A stretch of DNA of 64,000 bases. Source: Paenibacillus thiaminolyticus. GTDB lineage: Bacteria; Bacillota; Bacilli; Paenibacillales; Paenibacillaceae. Location: positions 5,039,001-5,103,000 of the forward strand of contig NZ_CP041405.1 of the NCBI RefSeq assembly GCF_007066085.1, given 5' to 3'. Position 1 is the first letter of the stretch; every line of letters begins with the position of its first letter. A model generated the notes under the pieces. The model saw nothing but the letters and a program-made list of their open reading frames with translations, searched no databases and was not told the origin of the DNA. The position numbers and the translations under genes were made by a program. Shown here piece by piece: positions 42,972 through 51,222 of the stretch.

Positions 42972-44793
42972 ACGTGAAGCAGCAAGCACGAAGCCGGCTG
43001 CCGCGCAGGACATCTCGCGCGAGGATCGCATGCGCTCCTTCGCCGCGATGCTGGCCTACGCCAAGCCGTACCGGCTCACCTTCCTCGCGGTGTTCGTCTG
43101 CACATTCTTCGCCATCGGCGCGGATCTGCTGCAGCCCTATCTGGTCAAGGTGGCGATCGACGAGAATATGCTGACGGGTGCGCACGGGGCAGATACGCTG
43201 CTGCTGCTCGGGGGGTGCTACTTCCTGCTGGCGGCGGTCAGCCTGGTCTTCTCCTACGTGCAGGCGAATCTGCTCCAAAAAGTAGGGCAAAGCATCGTCG
43301 GCCAGCTTCGCAAAGATCTGTTCCGCCATATTTCGAAGCAGTCGATGTCCTTCTTCGACCGCCACCCGATCGGCAGTCTCGTGACGAATGTCTCCAGCGA
43401 TACGGAGACAATCAATCAATTTTTCACGCAAGTGCTCTTGAGCTTGGTGCGCGACGGCTTGTCGCTTTTGCTGGTCGTCGCCTTCATGTTCTCTCTGGAT
43501 GCGCAGCTTGCGCTGTACTGCCTGCTGCTGTTCCCGGTCATCTTCGCTATCGCGGCCGCTTTCCGTTCGCTGCTGCGTTCGGCGTACCAACGGGTGCGGG
43601 GAGAGCTGTCGCGGCTTATCGCTTTCCTGGCGGAGAACTTGGCGGGCATGAGCTTGATTCAAGCATTCCATCAGGAAAAGGATCAGACCGACCAGTTCAC
43701 CCGCCGCAACCGCAGCTATTTGCGCGAAAATTTGCGTGAAGTGCGCACGAGCATTTTGTTCAACCGCTCGTTCGATATGCTGGGCAACCTGTCCGTTGCC
43801 TTCGTCGTCTGGCTGGGCGGCATGGCCGTGCTGGATACATCGCTGGAATTCGGGGTGTTATACGCCTTTATCAATTATATTCGCCAATTTTTCCAGCCCA
43901 TCAACCAGATTACCCAGCAATGGAACACGCTGCAGTCGACGACGGTATCGATGGACCGCCTATGGCGCATTTTCCGCGTCGAGCCGCAGGTGACCGACCC
44001 GGAACCCGGGCAGACGGTCGCGGTGAAGCCGCAGGAGGTTCTCGGTCAGGTGGACTTCAACCATATCCGCTTCGCTTATGTCGACAAGCGCGATGTGCTG
44101 CATAATCTCGATCTGCATATCGCTCCCGGGGAATTCATCGGCATTGTCGGCACGACCGGCGCGGGCAAAAGCTCGCTCGTCAGCCTGCTGGCCCGGTTCT
44201 ATGATGCCCGTCAGGGCAGCGTCGAGATCGACGGCGTCGATATTCGCCGGATGAAGCAGGAAACGCTGCACCGGATCGTCGGCCTGGTCCAGCAGGACCC
44301 GTATCTGTATTCCGGCACGATTGTAGACAATGTCCGCCTGTTCCAGGAGGAAGTGCCGCGGGATCGAGTGATCTGGGCCTGCCAGGCGGTCGGTTCGGAC
44401 AGCATGATCAAGCGGCTCAAGCACGGCTATGACACGCGCCTCTCGGAGCGGGGCAGCGGGTTGTCCGCCGGCGAACGCCAGCTGATCTCCTTCGCCCGGA
44501 TTCTCGTGTTCGAGCCGCGCATTCTCATTCTCGACGAGGCGACGGCCCATCTGGACTCGCATACCGAGCGCCTCATCCAGCAGGCCTTGAATGTCGTCTC
44601 GAAGGGCCGGACGACGATCGTCATCGCGCATCGCCTCTCCACGATTCAACATGCCGACCGCATCATCGTCATGAGCGGCGGCCGCGTCATCGAGGAGGGC
44701 GATCACGAGGCGCTGATGAAGCAGGGCGGCAGCTACGCCGAACTGGTGCGCCATTCCCGCACCGGCGCCGCGGAGCTGCAGGCGTCGATGTAG
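42964..44793 (+). CDS. Heterodimeric ABC exporter subunit with canonical ATPase residues (BmrD/YheH-like)
   Basis: 609 residues: an N-terminal extension, six membrane segments and an ATPase domain with Walker A GTTGAGKSS near 396, signature LSAGERQL near 500, Walker B ILILDEATAHLD with the catalytic Glu, and H-loop IVIAHRL. The LSAGERQLISFAR signature is the usual variant of the YheH/BmrD branch. Its ATG lies inside the end of the preceding gene (ATGCGTGA), so both are co-translated and form one transporter. Confidence 0.88.
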   Translation: MREREAASTKPAAAQDISREDRMRSFAAMLAYAKPYRLTFLAVFVCTFFAIGADLLQPYLVKVAIDENMLTGAHGADTLLLLGGCYFLLAAVSLVFSYVQANLLQKVGQSIVGQLRKDLFRHISKQSMSFFDRHPIGSLVTNVSSDTETINQFFTQVLLSLVRDGLSLLLVVAFMFSLDAQLALYCLLLFPVIFAIAAAFRSLLRSAYQRVRGELSRLIAFLAENLAGMSLIQAFHQEKDQTDQFTRRNRSYLRENLREVRTSILFNRSFDMLGNLSVAFVVWLGGMAVLDTSLEFGVLYAFINYIRQFFQPINQITQQWNTLQSTTVSMDRLWRIFRVEPQVTDPEPGQTVAVKPQEVLGQVDFNHIRFAYVDKRDVLHNLDLHIAPGEFIGIVGTTGAGKSSLVSLLARFYDARQGSVEIDGVDIRRMKQETLHRIVGLVQQDPYLYSGTIVDNVRLFQEEVPRDRVIWACQAVGSDSMIKRLKHGYDTRLSERGSGLSAGERQLISFARILVFEPRILILDEATAHLDSHTERLIQQALNVVSKGRTTIVIAHRLSTIQHADRIIVMSGGRVIEEGDHEALMKQGGSYAELVRHSRTGAAELQASM

Positions 44794-44835
44794 CGCGCCG
44801 GCTTCTCCGCCAGGGCGGGGAACGCACCGCATGAG

Positions 44836-44945
44836 GGGTGCGCCCCGGCCGGAAGGCGGCGCTAGCATGGAGGGTACGCCCCGGCGTGAATGCAGCGCTT
44901 AGCGTGGAGGGTGCGCCCTGGCCGGAAGGCAGCACTTAGCGTGGA
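44836..44945. repeat. Three tandem copies of a 36-37-nt GC-rich repeat
   Basis: Units begin at 44836, 44872 and 44909 with GGGT(G/A)CGCCC and end with AGC(G/A)TGGA. Periods are 36, 37 and 37 nt. They lie downstream of the ABC operon and contain no gene. Confidence 0.75.
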
Positions 44946-45085
44946 GGTTTGGCCGTGAGGCAGTGTGCGAGGCTATGCCCCGCATGGAGGCCAATTCCCT
45001 CCGGAGCGGCCTCGCTCGTATCAGCGTCCCCCCTATTGTCCCCGCCTCCACCGAATCTGGTCGAAGTTGAATCGAAGCCTTTGCG

Positions 45086-45120
45086 AACCCGCATGGACGG
45101 CATCCATGCGGGTTTTTTTA
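45086..45120 (+). terminator. Strong rho-independent terminator
   Basis: ACCCGCATGG pairs with CCATGCGGGT, followed by eight T residues. It lies about 290 nt after the ABC operon, so it ends that transcript or a short unannotated RNA. Confidence 0.85.
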
Positions 45121-45142
45121 TATTCCGGGCGGACGGATCAAT

Positions 45143-45345
45143 CAATTCCTGCATGGGTGCAGCATTTTACCCTTCAGAGGGGAGAATCGGGCAAAATTCC
45201 TGCAAAACAGCATCATTTCGCCCCCAAATCCCTTCCAACCCGGCCCAAACGGAGGAAATTGCTGCGGATTTGCAGGATTTCCTTTTTCCTGATTTGAGGT
45301 CAAGAAAAAAGCTGCAGAATTGCAGTTTTGGCCGAAGCGGGCGAC
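45143..45345. repeat. Second copy of the degenerate hairpin repeat family
   Basis: Units such as GAAATTGCTGCGG-ATTTGCAGGATTTCC and AAAATTCCTGCAAAACAGC, spaced about 50-60 nt, share the core of the array at 29020-29345. A few short GATCGGCAAG repeats follow up to 45440. Confidence 0.6.
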
Positions 45346-45518
45346 GAGGAAGACAAGCTTCTCGCCTCCACAGATCGGCAAGAACAAGCCTATGCTTCCG
45401 CCAATCGGCAAGGACAAGCTTCCAACTCCCATCGGCGAGGAATGTTCACGTGATTGCTACATTTTATAGCTAGGTGGAGTCATGTCAGCCGTAAGCAACT
45501 CGGTTACACTGTGGGAAC

Positions 45519-45532
45519 GTGATCTAGATCAC
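45519..45532. promoter_or_regulatory. Fnr/Crp-like palindrome before the copper locus
   Basis: GTGATCTAGATCAC is a perfect 14-bp palindrome. With flanking bases it differs from TGTGA-N6-TCACA, the Bacillus Fnr consensus, at one position. It lies about 30 nt upstream of the DUF4198 gene start. Confidence 0.5.
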
Positions 45533-45561
45533 ATTTTCGTAACAGAAAGGTTGGGATATGT

Positions 45562-46623
45562 ATGAACATGAAAAAAGCCGCCAGCGTACTGCTGGGCACT
45601 CTGCTGTCTGTCACGCTCGCCGTCCCGGCGTTCGCGCATGACGGATGGTCGCAGACGAACAGTCCCGTGATTGGCGCGGGCGAGGTCGCCTATGTTGACA
45701 TGATGCTCGGCAATCATTCCAATGAGCACCGCAGTTATCGCATCGCCGGCCAGTGGAGCACCGATTCCTCGAAAGTATACGTCATGAATCCGGCGGGCAA
45801 AAAGATCGACATTACCGATACGCGCTTCTATACGGGCGAAGCAGCGACAGAGACGGAGCCGGCGCTCAACAACTATTTTGTGTCCTCGTTCTCCTCTTCC
45901 CAGCCTGGAGCCTATATTGTCTCGGTCGAGGGAGACAGCATCTTCAAGGGAGCCGATACGGCGAGCCGCACCTTGCGCAGCGCCAAATCGTTCGTCGCCG
46001 TCATGGACATCCCGAGGATGAAGCGGGCCTCGATGCTAACCGGCTTCCAGCGTCAAGTGAGCCCGGACCGCGCCGAGCTGGTGCCGTTGTTCAATCCGGC
46101 GGCGGCGCAAGCCAATACTTCTGCAGAAGTCCAATTGCTGCTGAAAGGCAAGCCGCTGGCCGACACCGAAGTATCGCTTATTCGCCGCAGCGATTCGGAG
46201 GCGGTGACCGTGAAGACGGATGCCAAGGGCGTTGCGAAGTTCAAGCTGGGCGGAGCAGACTATTATTTGCTGCGCGCCAAGCCGGCCACCAATGAGAAGC
46301 GCGAGGGCGAGTATGATACCGTCAGCTATGAAGCGACGATGACCTTCATCGTTCAGAACGGCACCTTCGAGCTGTCCGGCACCCCCGCCGAAGCGAAGCC
46401 GCAGGTGTTCCTGAACGGCAAGGCTCAACCGGATGCCTCGTTCTCCTTCGCGAACGGCACGCTGATGGCGGATGCGGCCTGGGCGAACGAGGCTCTTGGC
46501 CATAAGAGCGCCGCATCTGCGATCTCGCTGCGGGACGCCGCTTCCGAGGCGGGGACCGTGCTGGAATTCTTGCCGGCGGTCGGAGCGACCCGCGCCGCCG
46601 TCTATTTGTACCTGACGAAATAA
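45562..46623 (+). CDS. Exported DUF4198-type protein of the copper locus
   Basis: 353 residues with a signal peptide (MNMKKAASVLLGTLLSVTLAVPAFAHD). Mature beta-rich domains resemble the DUF4198/NikM-like extracytoplasmic proteins often linked to metal handling; the mature protein starts HDGW, as is usual in this group, and could present an N-terminal His. The family function is not firmly established. AAAGG precedes the double Met start. It lies 91 nt upstream of the CopC-CopD fusion on the same strand, so it probably acts with it at the cell surface. Confidence 0.72.
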   Translation: MNMKKAASVLLGTLLSVTLAVPAFAHDGWSQTNSPVIGAGEVAYVDMMLGNHSNEHRSYRIAGQWSTDSSKVYVMNPAGKKIDITDTRFYTGEAATETEPALNNYFVSSFSSSQPGAYIVSVEGDSIFKGADTASRTLRSAKSFVAVMDIPRMKRASMLTGFQRQVSPDRAELVPLFNPAAAQANTSAEVQLLLKGKPLADTEVSLIRRSDSEAVTVKTDAKGVAKFKLGGADYYLLRAKPATNEKREGEYDTVSYEATMTFIVQNGTFELSGTPAEAKPQVFLNGKAQPDASFSFANGTLMADAAWANEALGHKSAASAISLRDAASEAGTVLEFLPAVGATRAAVYLYLTK

Positions 46624-46714
46624 AACCTCTTCCCCTAGGCGGGCCGCTGCATGAGCTGGCGGCCTGTCTGCTGTTCAGGGAATAGAAGTACATGTAAAGT
46701 CAGGAGGAACGTTA

Positions 46715-48751
46715 ATGAGAAAATTGCTGGGAACTTCGCGAAAATCCGTCTATTTGCTGGGGATAGCCGTCTTGCTGTTCTCCCTTCTGCTTCATCCGCT
46801 GACCGCATCCGCGCATGCGAACCTGGCATCATCCAAGCCGCTGGCGGATGCGCAGCTGGACACGGCGCCATCGGAGATACGCATCACGTTCACCGAGGGC
46901 ATTGATGCGAAGCTGAGCTCGCTGACGCTGTGGGACGAGGATGGACGCGAGATTGGCGGCGCCGTGAGCGGGGAAGGCGATGACACGCTGGTCAAGTCTC
47001 TTCCCGAGCTGAAGAACGGCGTCTATAAGGTGAAGTGGCAGGTGCTGTCGGTGGATACGCATGTCACCGAGGGCTCGTACCGGTTCGCCGTCGGGACGAC
47101 ACTGGACAAGAGCGGGCCTGCGCCGACCAAGACGCTGGATGATGACGATGAGTCACAGGCCAAGCCGGACAGCGGCTCCCAGGGAGAGGGCGGGAAGACC
47201 GCTCCCGTGAAGCCCGCCGATCCGGCGGGGGGGCCGCCGGACCGGGACGGGCCGAAGCCATCGGCGGGACCGGCAGAGCGGCCGAAGCCAGCCACGGAAA
47301 AGCCAGCCGCAGGTAAGCCTGCCGCCGAGAAGCCAACCCCGGAGAAGCCTGCCGGCGGCGAAGCGGACGCGGGAGCATCCGGCACGAGCAGGCCGGGCCC
47401 GCGTCAGCCGGGTGCCGATCAGGCGAAGGAGCCGAAGGCGGCGCCCGCTAAGCCCGCTTCGTCCGGCTCCGGAAGCGGCGTTCCCGGGGACGCCGCCGTA
47501 TCGCCGGCCGAGGATCCTGGCGGAGCGGATCCGGCCAAGGGGCAGCAAGCTCCGTCCGTCGAGGCACCAGCAGCCGAAGCTGCACTATCGCCCGGTCAAG
47601 AGAGCGGAAGCCGGGAAGAGGAAGCGGCTCCCCCGAAGCCGTTCGATCCATCCGGAGCGGAACGTGATCAGGGGATCGCGCCGAACGAAGAAGAAGCCGC
47701 TGCACCCGTCAGCCAGGACGGCCGTTCAGCGGATGGGGCTACGCCCGGGGCCTCCGCCGATCACGCGCATATTCATCATGAACATGCATCCGGTCATTCG
47801 GCGCACGGTACAGGCATGACCGATCGGTGGAATACCGTGATCCGGATTGTCAATATATTGACGACAGCCGCCTTATTTGCGCTCCTGTACCATCATGATG
47901 CGCTCGGAAGGGGAGGACCGCGGCTGGCGGACATGGCCGCACGGACGCAAAAGGCGGCGCAGGCTATTGCGCTTGCGGCCGCATTCCTCTATGCGCTGAC
48001 CTATGCGGCGCATATGCTGCTGCTTGCCGCGCAGCTGACACCCGCCGGCTCCGGAGCCAGCTCTATGGCCTCCACGGCGTGGACATTGGCCATATCGACG
48101 CGCGTCGGCCTGGCGGACGGATTACGCATCGTACTGGCTGCTGGACTATACGGGACGCTGCTGACGGGGCAGCGGGCGCATCATCGGCCGATGGCCGTCC
48201 TGCGGGGCCTGCTGCTGCTCGGCCTGGCGCTGACCTTCCCGCTGACTGGCCATGCCGTCTCGGGTTCCCCGCTGCAGACGGCGGCCGCGGTCGTCTCGCA
48301 TGCGCTGCATTTTGCTGCGGCAGGCATCTGGTTCGGCGGCCTCGCCGGGCTGCTGCTCGTCACCCGGAGCTTGTGCCGGAAGCCCGATGCGGATGCCTTC
48401 GCAGAAGCCGGCCGCCTATGGTCGCGCTTCTCGGCCGCCGCCCTGCCGTTGACGGTCATTACGGTGGTGACCGGCTTGGTGCTGGCGGTTATGCATGTCG
48501 GCAGTTGGGAGGCGCTCTATACATCTGCGTACGGACAGACGCTTCTCGTCAAGAGCGCGCTCTATGCAGGCGTGATCGTGATTGCCGCCTTCCACCGCTT
48601 CTTGTGGCTGCCTGCCTTCGTGAAGCAGGAAAACGACCCGGAACGGGTCCGGGTCTTTCTGCGCGGTGTCCGTCTCGAGGCGGCTTGCGGAGCGGCTATT
48701 TTTATCGTAGCCGGGATGTTGTCTACCGGAATGCCGCCGCACTTGGGATAA
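46715..48751 (+). CDS. CopC-CopD fusion protein with Pro/Ala-rich and His-rich linker
   Basis: 678 residues. A signal peptide (to about residue 32) leads to a CopC/YobA-like beta-sandwich beginning HANLASSKPLADAQL (about 32-128), whose N-terminal His is the usual Cu(II) ligand. A low-complexity linker rich in Pro, Ala, Lys and Gly (about 130-345) ends in the cluster DHAHIHHEHASGHSAHG (about 349-365). A CopD domain with about eight membrane helices (370-678) follows. The protein should bind copper outside and pass it to or across the membrane. The linker is much longer than in usual fusions and the His cluster could be an extra metal store. AGGAGG precedes the ATG. Confidence 0.88.
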   Translation: MRKLLGTSRKSVYLLGIAVLLFSLLLHPLTASAHANLASSKPLADAQLDTAPSEIRITFTEGIDAKLSSLTLWDEDGREIGGAVSGEGDDTLVKSLPELKNGVYKVKWQVLSVDTHVTEGSYRFAVGTTLDKSGPAPTKTLDDDDESQAKPDSGSQGEGGKTAPVKPADPAGGPPDRDGPKPSAGPAERPKPATEKPAAGKPAAEKPTPEKPAGGEADAGASGTSRPGPRQPGADQAKEPKAAPAKPASSGSGSGVPGDAAVSPAEDPGGADPAKGQQAPSVEAPAAEAALSPGQESGSREEEAAPPKPFDPSGAERDQGIAPNEEEAAAPVSQDGRSADGATPGASADHAHIHHEHASGHSAHGTGMTDRWNTVIRIVNILTTAALFALLYHHDALGRGGPRLADMAARTQKAAQAIALAAAFLYALTYAAHMLLLAAQLTPAGSGASSMASTAWTLAISTRVGLADGLRIVLAAGLYGTLLTGQRAHHRPMAVLRGLLLLGLALTFPLTGHAVSGSPLQTAAAVVSHALHFAAAGIWFGGLAGLLLVTRSLCRKPDADAFAEAGRLWSRFSAAALPLTVITVVTGLVLAVMHVGSWEALYTSAYGQTLLVKSALYAGVIVIAAFHRFLWLPAFVKQENDPERVRVFLRGVRLEAACGAAIFIVAGMLSTGMPPHLG

Positions 48752-48754
48752 ATG

Positions 48755-48805
48755 ACACCCTTTTGACCTTGAAATGAACTTTCATCGTCAAAAGGGTGTT
48801 CTTTT
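48755..48805 (+). terminator. Rho-independent terminator after copCD
   Basis: ACACCCTTTTGAC pairs with GTCAAAAGGGTGT (48755-48799), followed by TCTTTT. Confidence 0.85.
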
Positions 48806-48835
48806 ATTCATTTTCAGAATATAATAGATATTAAT

Positions 48836-48850
48836 TTAGAATTATTATTG
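48836..48850. promoter_or_regulatory. PerR-like box upstream of catalase
   Basis: TTAGAATTATTATTG agrees with the Per box TTATAATNATTATAA at 12 of 15 positions, about 100 nt upstream of the catalase ATG. Confidence 0.5.
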
Positions 48851-48888
48851 AATAGCTCCGTTGGATATGATACATTAGTTGATGAAAA

Positions 48889-48903
48889 TGATAATTATTA
48901 TCA
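48889..48903. promoter_or_regulatory. Perfect 7-1-7 Fur-type box upstream of catalase
   Basis: TGATAATTATTATCA is an exact match to the Bacillus Fur consensus TGATAATNATTATCA and a near match to the Per box (two outer positions differ per arm). It lies 43 nt upstream of the ATG and so probably overlaps the promoter. Confidence 0.75.
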
Positions 48904-48946
48904 CTTAATAGTAATTAGAGTTTACAGGACTAACGGAGGGGATTTG

Positions 48947-50419
48947 ATGAAGGAATCTAATTACATGACGACCAATCAGGGTGCGCCCGTTGCCAATAAT
49001 CAGCAATCCAAAACCGCCGGTGCACGCGGTCCCGTGCTGCTGGAAGATTACCATCTTATCGAGAAGCTCGCTCACTTCGATCGGGAACGCATTCCGGAGC
49101 GGGTCGTGCATGCGCGCGGAGCAGGCGCGTTCGGCGTGTTCAAGCCTTACCGGAGCATGGCGAAGTACACGCGGGCGGCTTTTCTGCAAGATCCCGAAGC
49201 CGAGACTCCCGTATTTGTCCGGTTCTCGACCGTGATTCATGGCGGGACCTCCCCGGAGACCGTCCGGGATCCGCGCGGATTCGCCGTCAAATTTTATACG
49301 ACGGAAGGAAACTACGATTTGGTTGGGAATCATCTTCCGATTTTTTTCATCCGTGACGCCATCAAATTCCCGGACATGGTCCACTCGCTCAAGCCGGCCC
49401 CGCATAGGAATGTGCAGACGCCCGATCATTACTGGGACTTCATGTCACTCTCTCCGGAATCCACGAATATGATGACTTGGCTCTTCTCGGACCTCGGCAT
49501 ACCCGCCAACTACCGCGAGATGGACGGCTTCAGCGTCCACGCGTTCAAATGGGTCAATGAAAAGGGCGATGTCCTGTACGTCAAATATACGTGGAAGTCG
49601 CTGCAGGGCGTGCGCGGATTGAGCGTGGAGGAAGCCGAGCGGATTCAAGCCAAAGATTTCAGTCATGCGACGCGTGATCTGCATCAGGCGATTGAAGAGG
49701 GCCGCTGCCCGGAGTGGGAGCTGTGTGTTCAAATGCTCGAGCCGTCGCGGTTGGACGATTTCGAATTCGACCCGCTTGATCCGACGAAGGTATGGCCCGA
49801 AGCGATATTCCCGATGATGAAGGCAGGACGGATGACGCTGAATCAGAACCCGGACAATTATTTCGCCCAGGTGGAGCAGGCGGCATTCTCCCCTAGCGCG
49901 CTCGTACCCGGGATTGAGCCATCCGAGGACAAATTGCTCCAAGGCCGTCTATTCTCTTATCCGGATACGCAGCGGCATCGGCTCGGGCCGAATTACTTGC
50001 AGATTCCGGTGAACTGTCCGTTCGCGCGGGTAAGGAATCATCAACGGGACGGTTACATGACGGTGAAGCAGGATACGTCCCCGGTCAACTACGAGCCGAA
50101 CAGCCATGCCGGGGCATATGTTGAAGCGGGCGAGGCCTATGCCGAGAGTGAATCGGTTATAGAAGGAACGACGCTGCGCCGCTCGATAGACAAGACGAAT
50201 AATTTTGGCCAGGCCGGAGAGAAATATCGTGAGATGTCGCCGGAAGAACAAGACCGGCTCGTGCACAACCTGGTGAACGATCTGAAGCAGGTACGCCCCG
50301 AAGTTCAAATGCGGGCGCTGTGCAACTTCTTCCGGGCCGATGCGGAATATGGAGCGAAGCTTGCGGCCGGACTCGGCGTGGAAATAAGCGAATATTTGCA
50401 GCATGGATCGCGTTCATAG
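48947..50419 (+). CDS. Heme catalase (clade of small-subunit KatA type)
   Basis: Disproportionates hydrogen peroxide in the cytosol. 490 residues, the length of small-subunit catalases, with distal His55 (RIPERVVHARGAGAFG), distal Asn128 (GNYDLVGNHLPIFF) and heme-ligand Tyr338 in RLFSYPDTQRHRLG. The start at MKESNYMTT was chosen because GGAGGGG lies 6 nt upstream; the frame is open 33 codons further, through the regulatory boxes. A PerR-like and a perfect Fur-type box precede it, and a truncated Fur-family gene follows, so peroxide or iron control is expected. Confidence 0.94.
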   Translation: MKESNYMTTNQGAPVANNQQSKTAGARGPVLLEDYHLIEKLAHFDRERIPERVVHARGAGAFGVFKPYRSMAKYTRAAFLQDPEAETPVFVRFSTVIHGGTSPETVRDPRGFAVKFYTTEGNYDLVGNHLPIFFIRDAIKFPDMVHSLKPAPHRNVQTPDHYWDFMSLSPESTNMMTWLFSDLGIPANYREMDGFSVHAFKWVNEKGDVLYVKYTWKSLQGVRGLSVEEAERIQAKDFSHATRDLHQAIEEGRCPEWELCVQMLEPSRLDDFEFDPLDPTKVWPEAIFPMMKAGRMTLNQNPDNYFAQVEQAAFSPSALVPGIEPSEDKLLQGRLFSYPDTQRHRLGPNYLQIPVNCPFARVRNHQRDGYMTVKQDTSPVNYEPNSHAGAYVEAGEAYAESESVIEGTTLRRSIDKTNNFGQAGEKYREMSPEEQDRLVHNLVNDLKQVRPEVQMRALCNFFRADAEYGAKLAAGLGVEISEYLQHGSRS

Positions 50420-50504
50420 CATTCATCGCGTGTATAGCGTTTATCGTGACAAATCGTAGAGGCAGAACTTCTTTTCAAATTCTGTGTGGAAGGGAATGGG
50501 GCAA

Positions 50505-50792
50505 GTGAATGATAACAATATGGAAGCTTCGGTTATTCGGCAGGGCAAGGATAAAAAAATGCATATGACGCAGCAAAGAGAAGCCGTCTATGCTTGCATC
50601 CGCCAAGCGGCATCCCCTTTGACCGCAATGGATGTATTTCTGGCGTTGAAGTCGGGCGGGCAGCGGGTTTCCCTCTCTACCGTCTACTGCAGTCTGAAGT
50701 TTTTCGTCAAAAAAGGACTTGTTCACGAGCTTCAAAACGATCAGCTCTCCAAGCGTTACAAGCATGCCTGCCCCATATGCCGCGGCGCGTAA
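50505..50792 (+). pseudogene. C-terminally truncated Fur/PerR-family regulator
   Basis: The DNA-binding half of a Fur-family repressor is intact: MTQQREAVYACIRQAASPLTAMDVFLAL, then VSLSTVYCSLKFFVKKGLVHEL. The frame stops at RYKHACPICRGA, just where the metal-binding dimerisation domain (HxH, CxxC) should begin. No other frame downstream restores it. The full family length is about 140-150; this has 95. The start could also be GTG 50484 or ATG 50520. If expressed it could not dimerise normally. It may be the remnant of a perR partner to the catalase. Confidence 0.65.
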
Positions 50793-50844
50793 GCGGCCGT
50801 TCACTTTGTTCATCTCATGGTTCCTTGAACCTGATGCGATAGGA

Positions 50845-50877
50845 AGCCCTTTGCAGAACTGCTGCAGAGGGCTTTTC
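50845..50877 (+). terminator. Rho-independent terminator
   Basis: AGCCCTTTGCAG pairs with CTGCAGAGGGCT, followed by TTTT. It ends the catalase/Fur-remnant region. Confidence 0.8.
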
Positions 50878-51222
50878 CTCCTCTGCTTGCAACCGGGCGT
50901 GATCACCATCATGCTCTGCCTCGATCCGATGCTGTGAACCACCATGACGCAGTTTGGCGAGAGCCAAGAGATTTTATAAAGTAGACTGAAATAAAATATT
51001 AATAAAATGAAATTATATTTAAAAAAATATTTCAATAACGTATAATTTAACTAACTTGCTTGGCAATTCTTTATTCATCCACTTTTCCCATATCACCCCG
51101 CAAGAACGGTAAGCCCCCTGTACAACAACGAATGTGCTGAACTCCACTTTTACTTTATATGGTTACTATAAGTGTCGATTGCATTGTGCTGCTTTGATTT
51201 TCGAATGGGAGGGGAGACAACG
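50878..51222. other. Intergenic region upstream of anmK
   Basis: AT-rich, about 345 nt, presumably with the anmK promoter. No gene and no convincing promoter pair were found. Confidence 0.4.
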
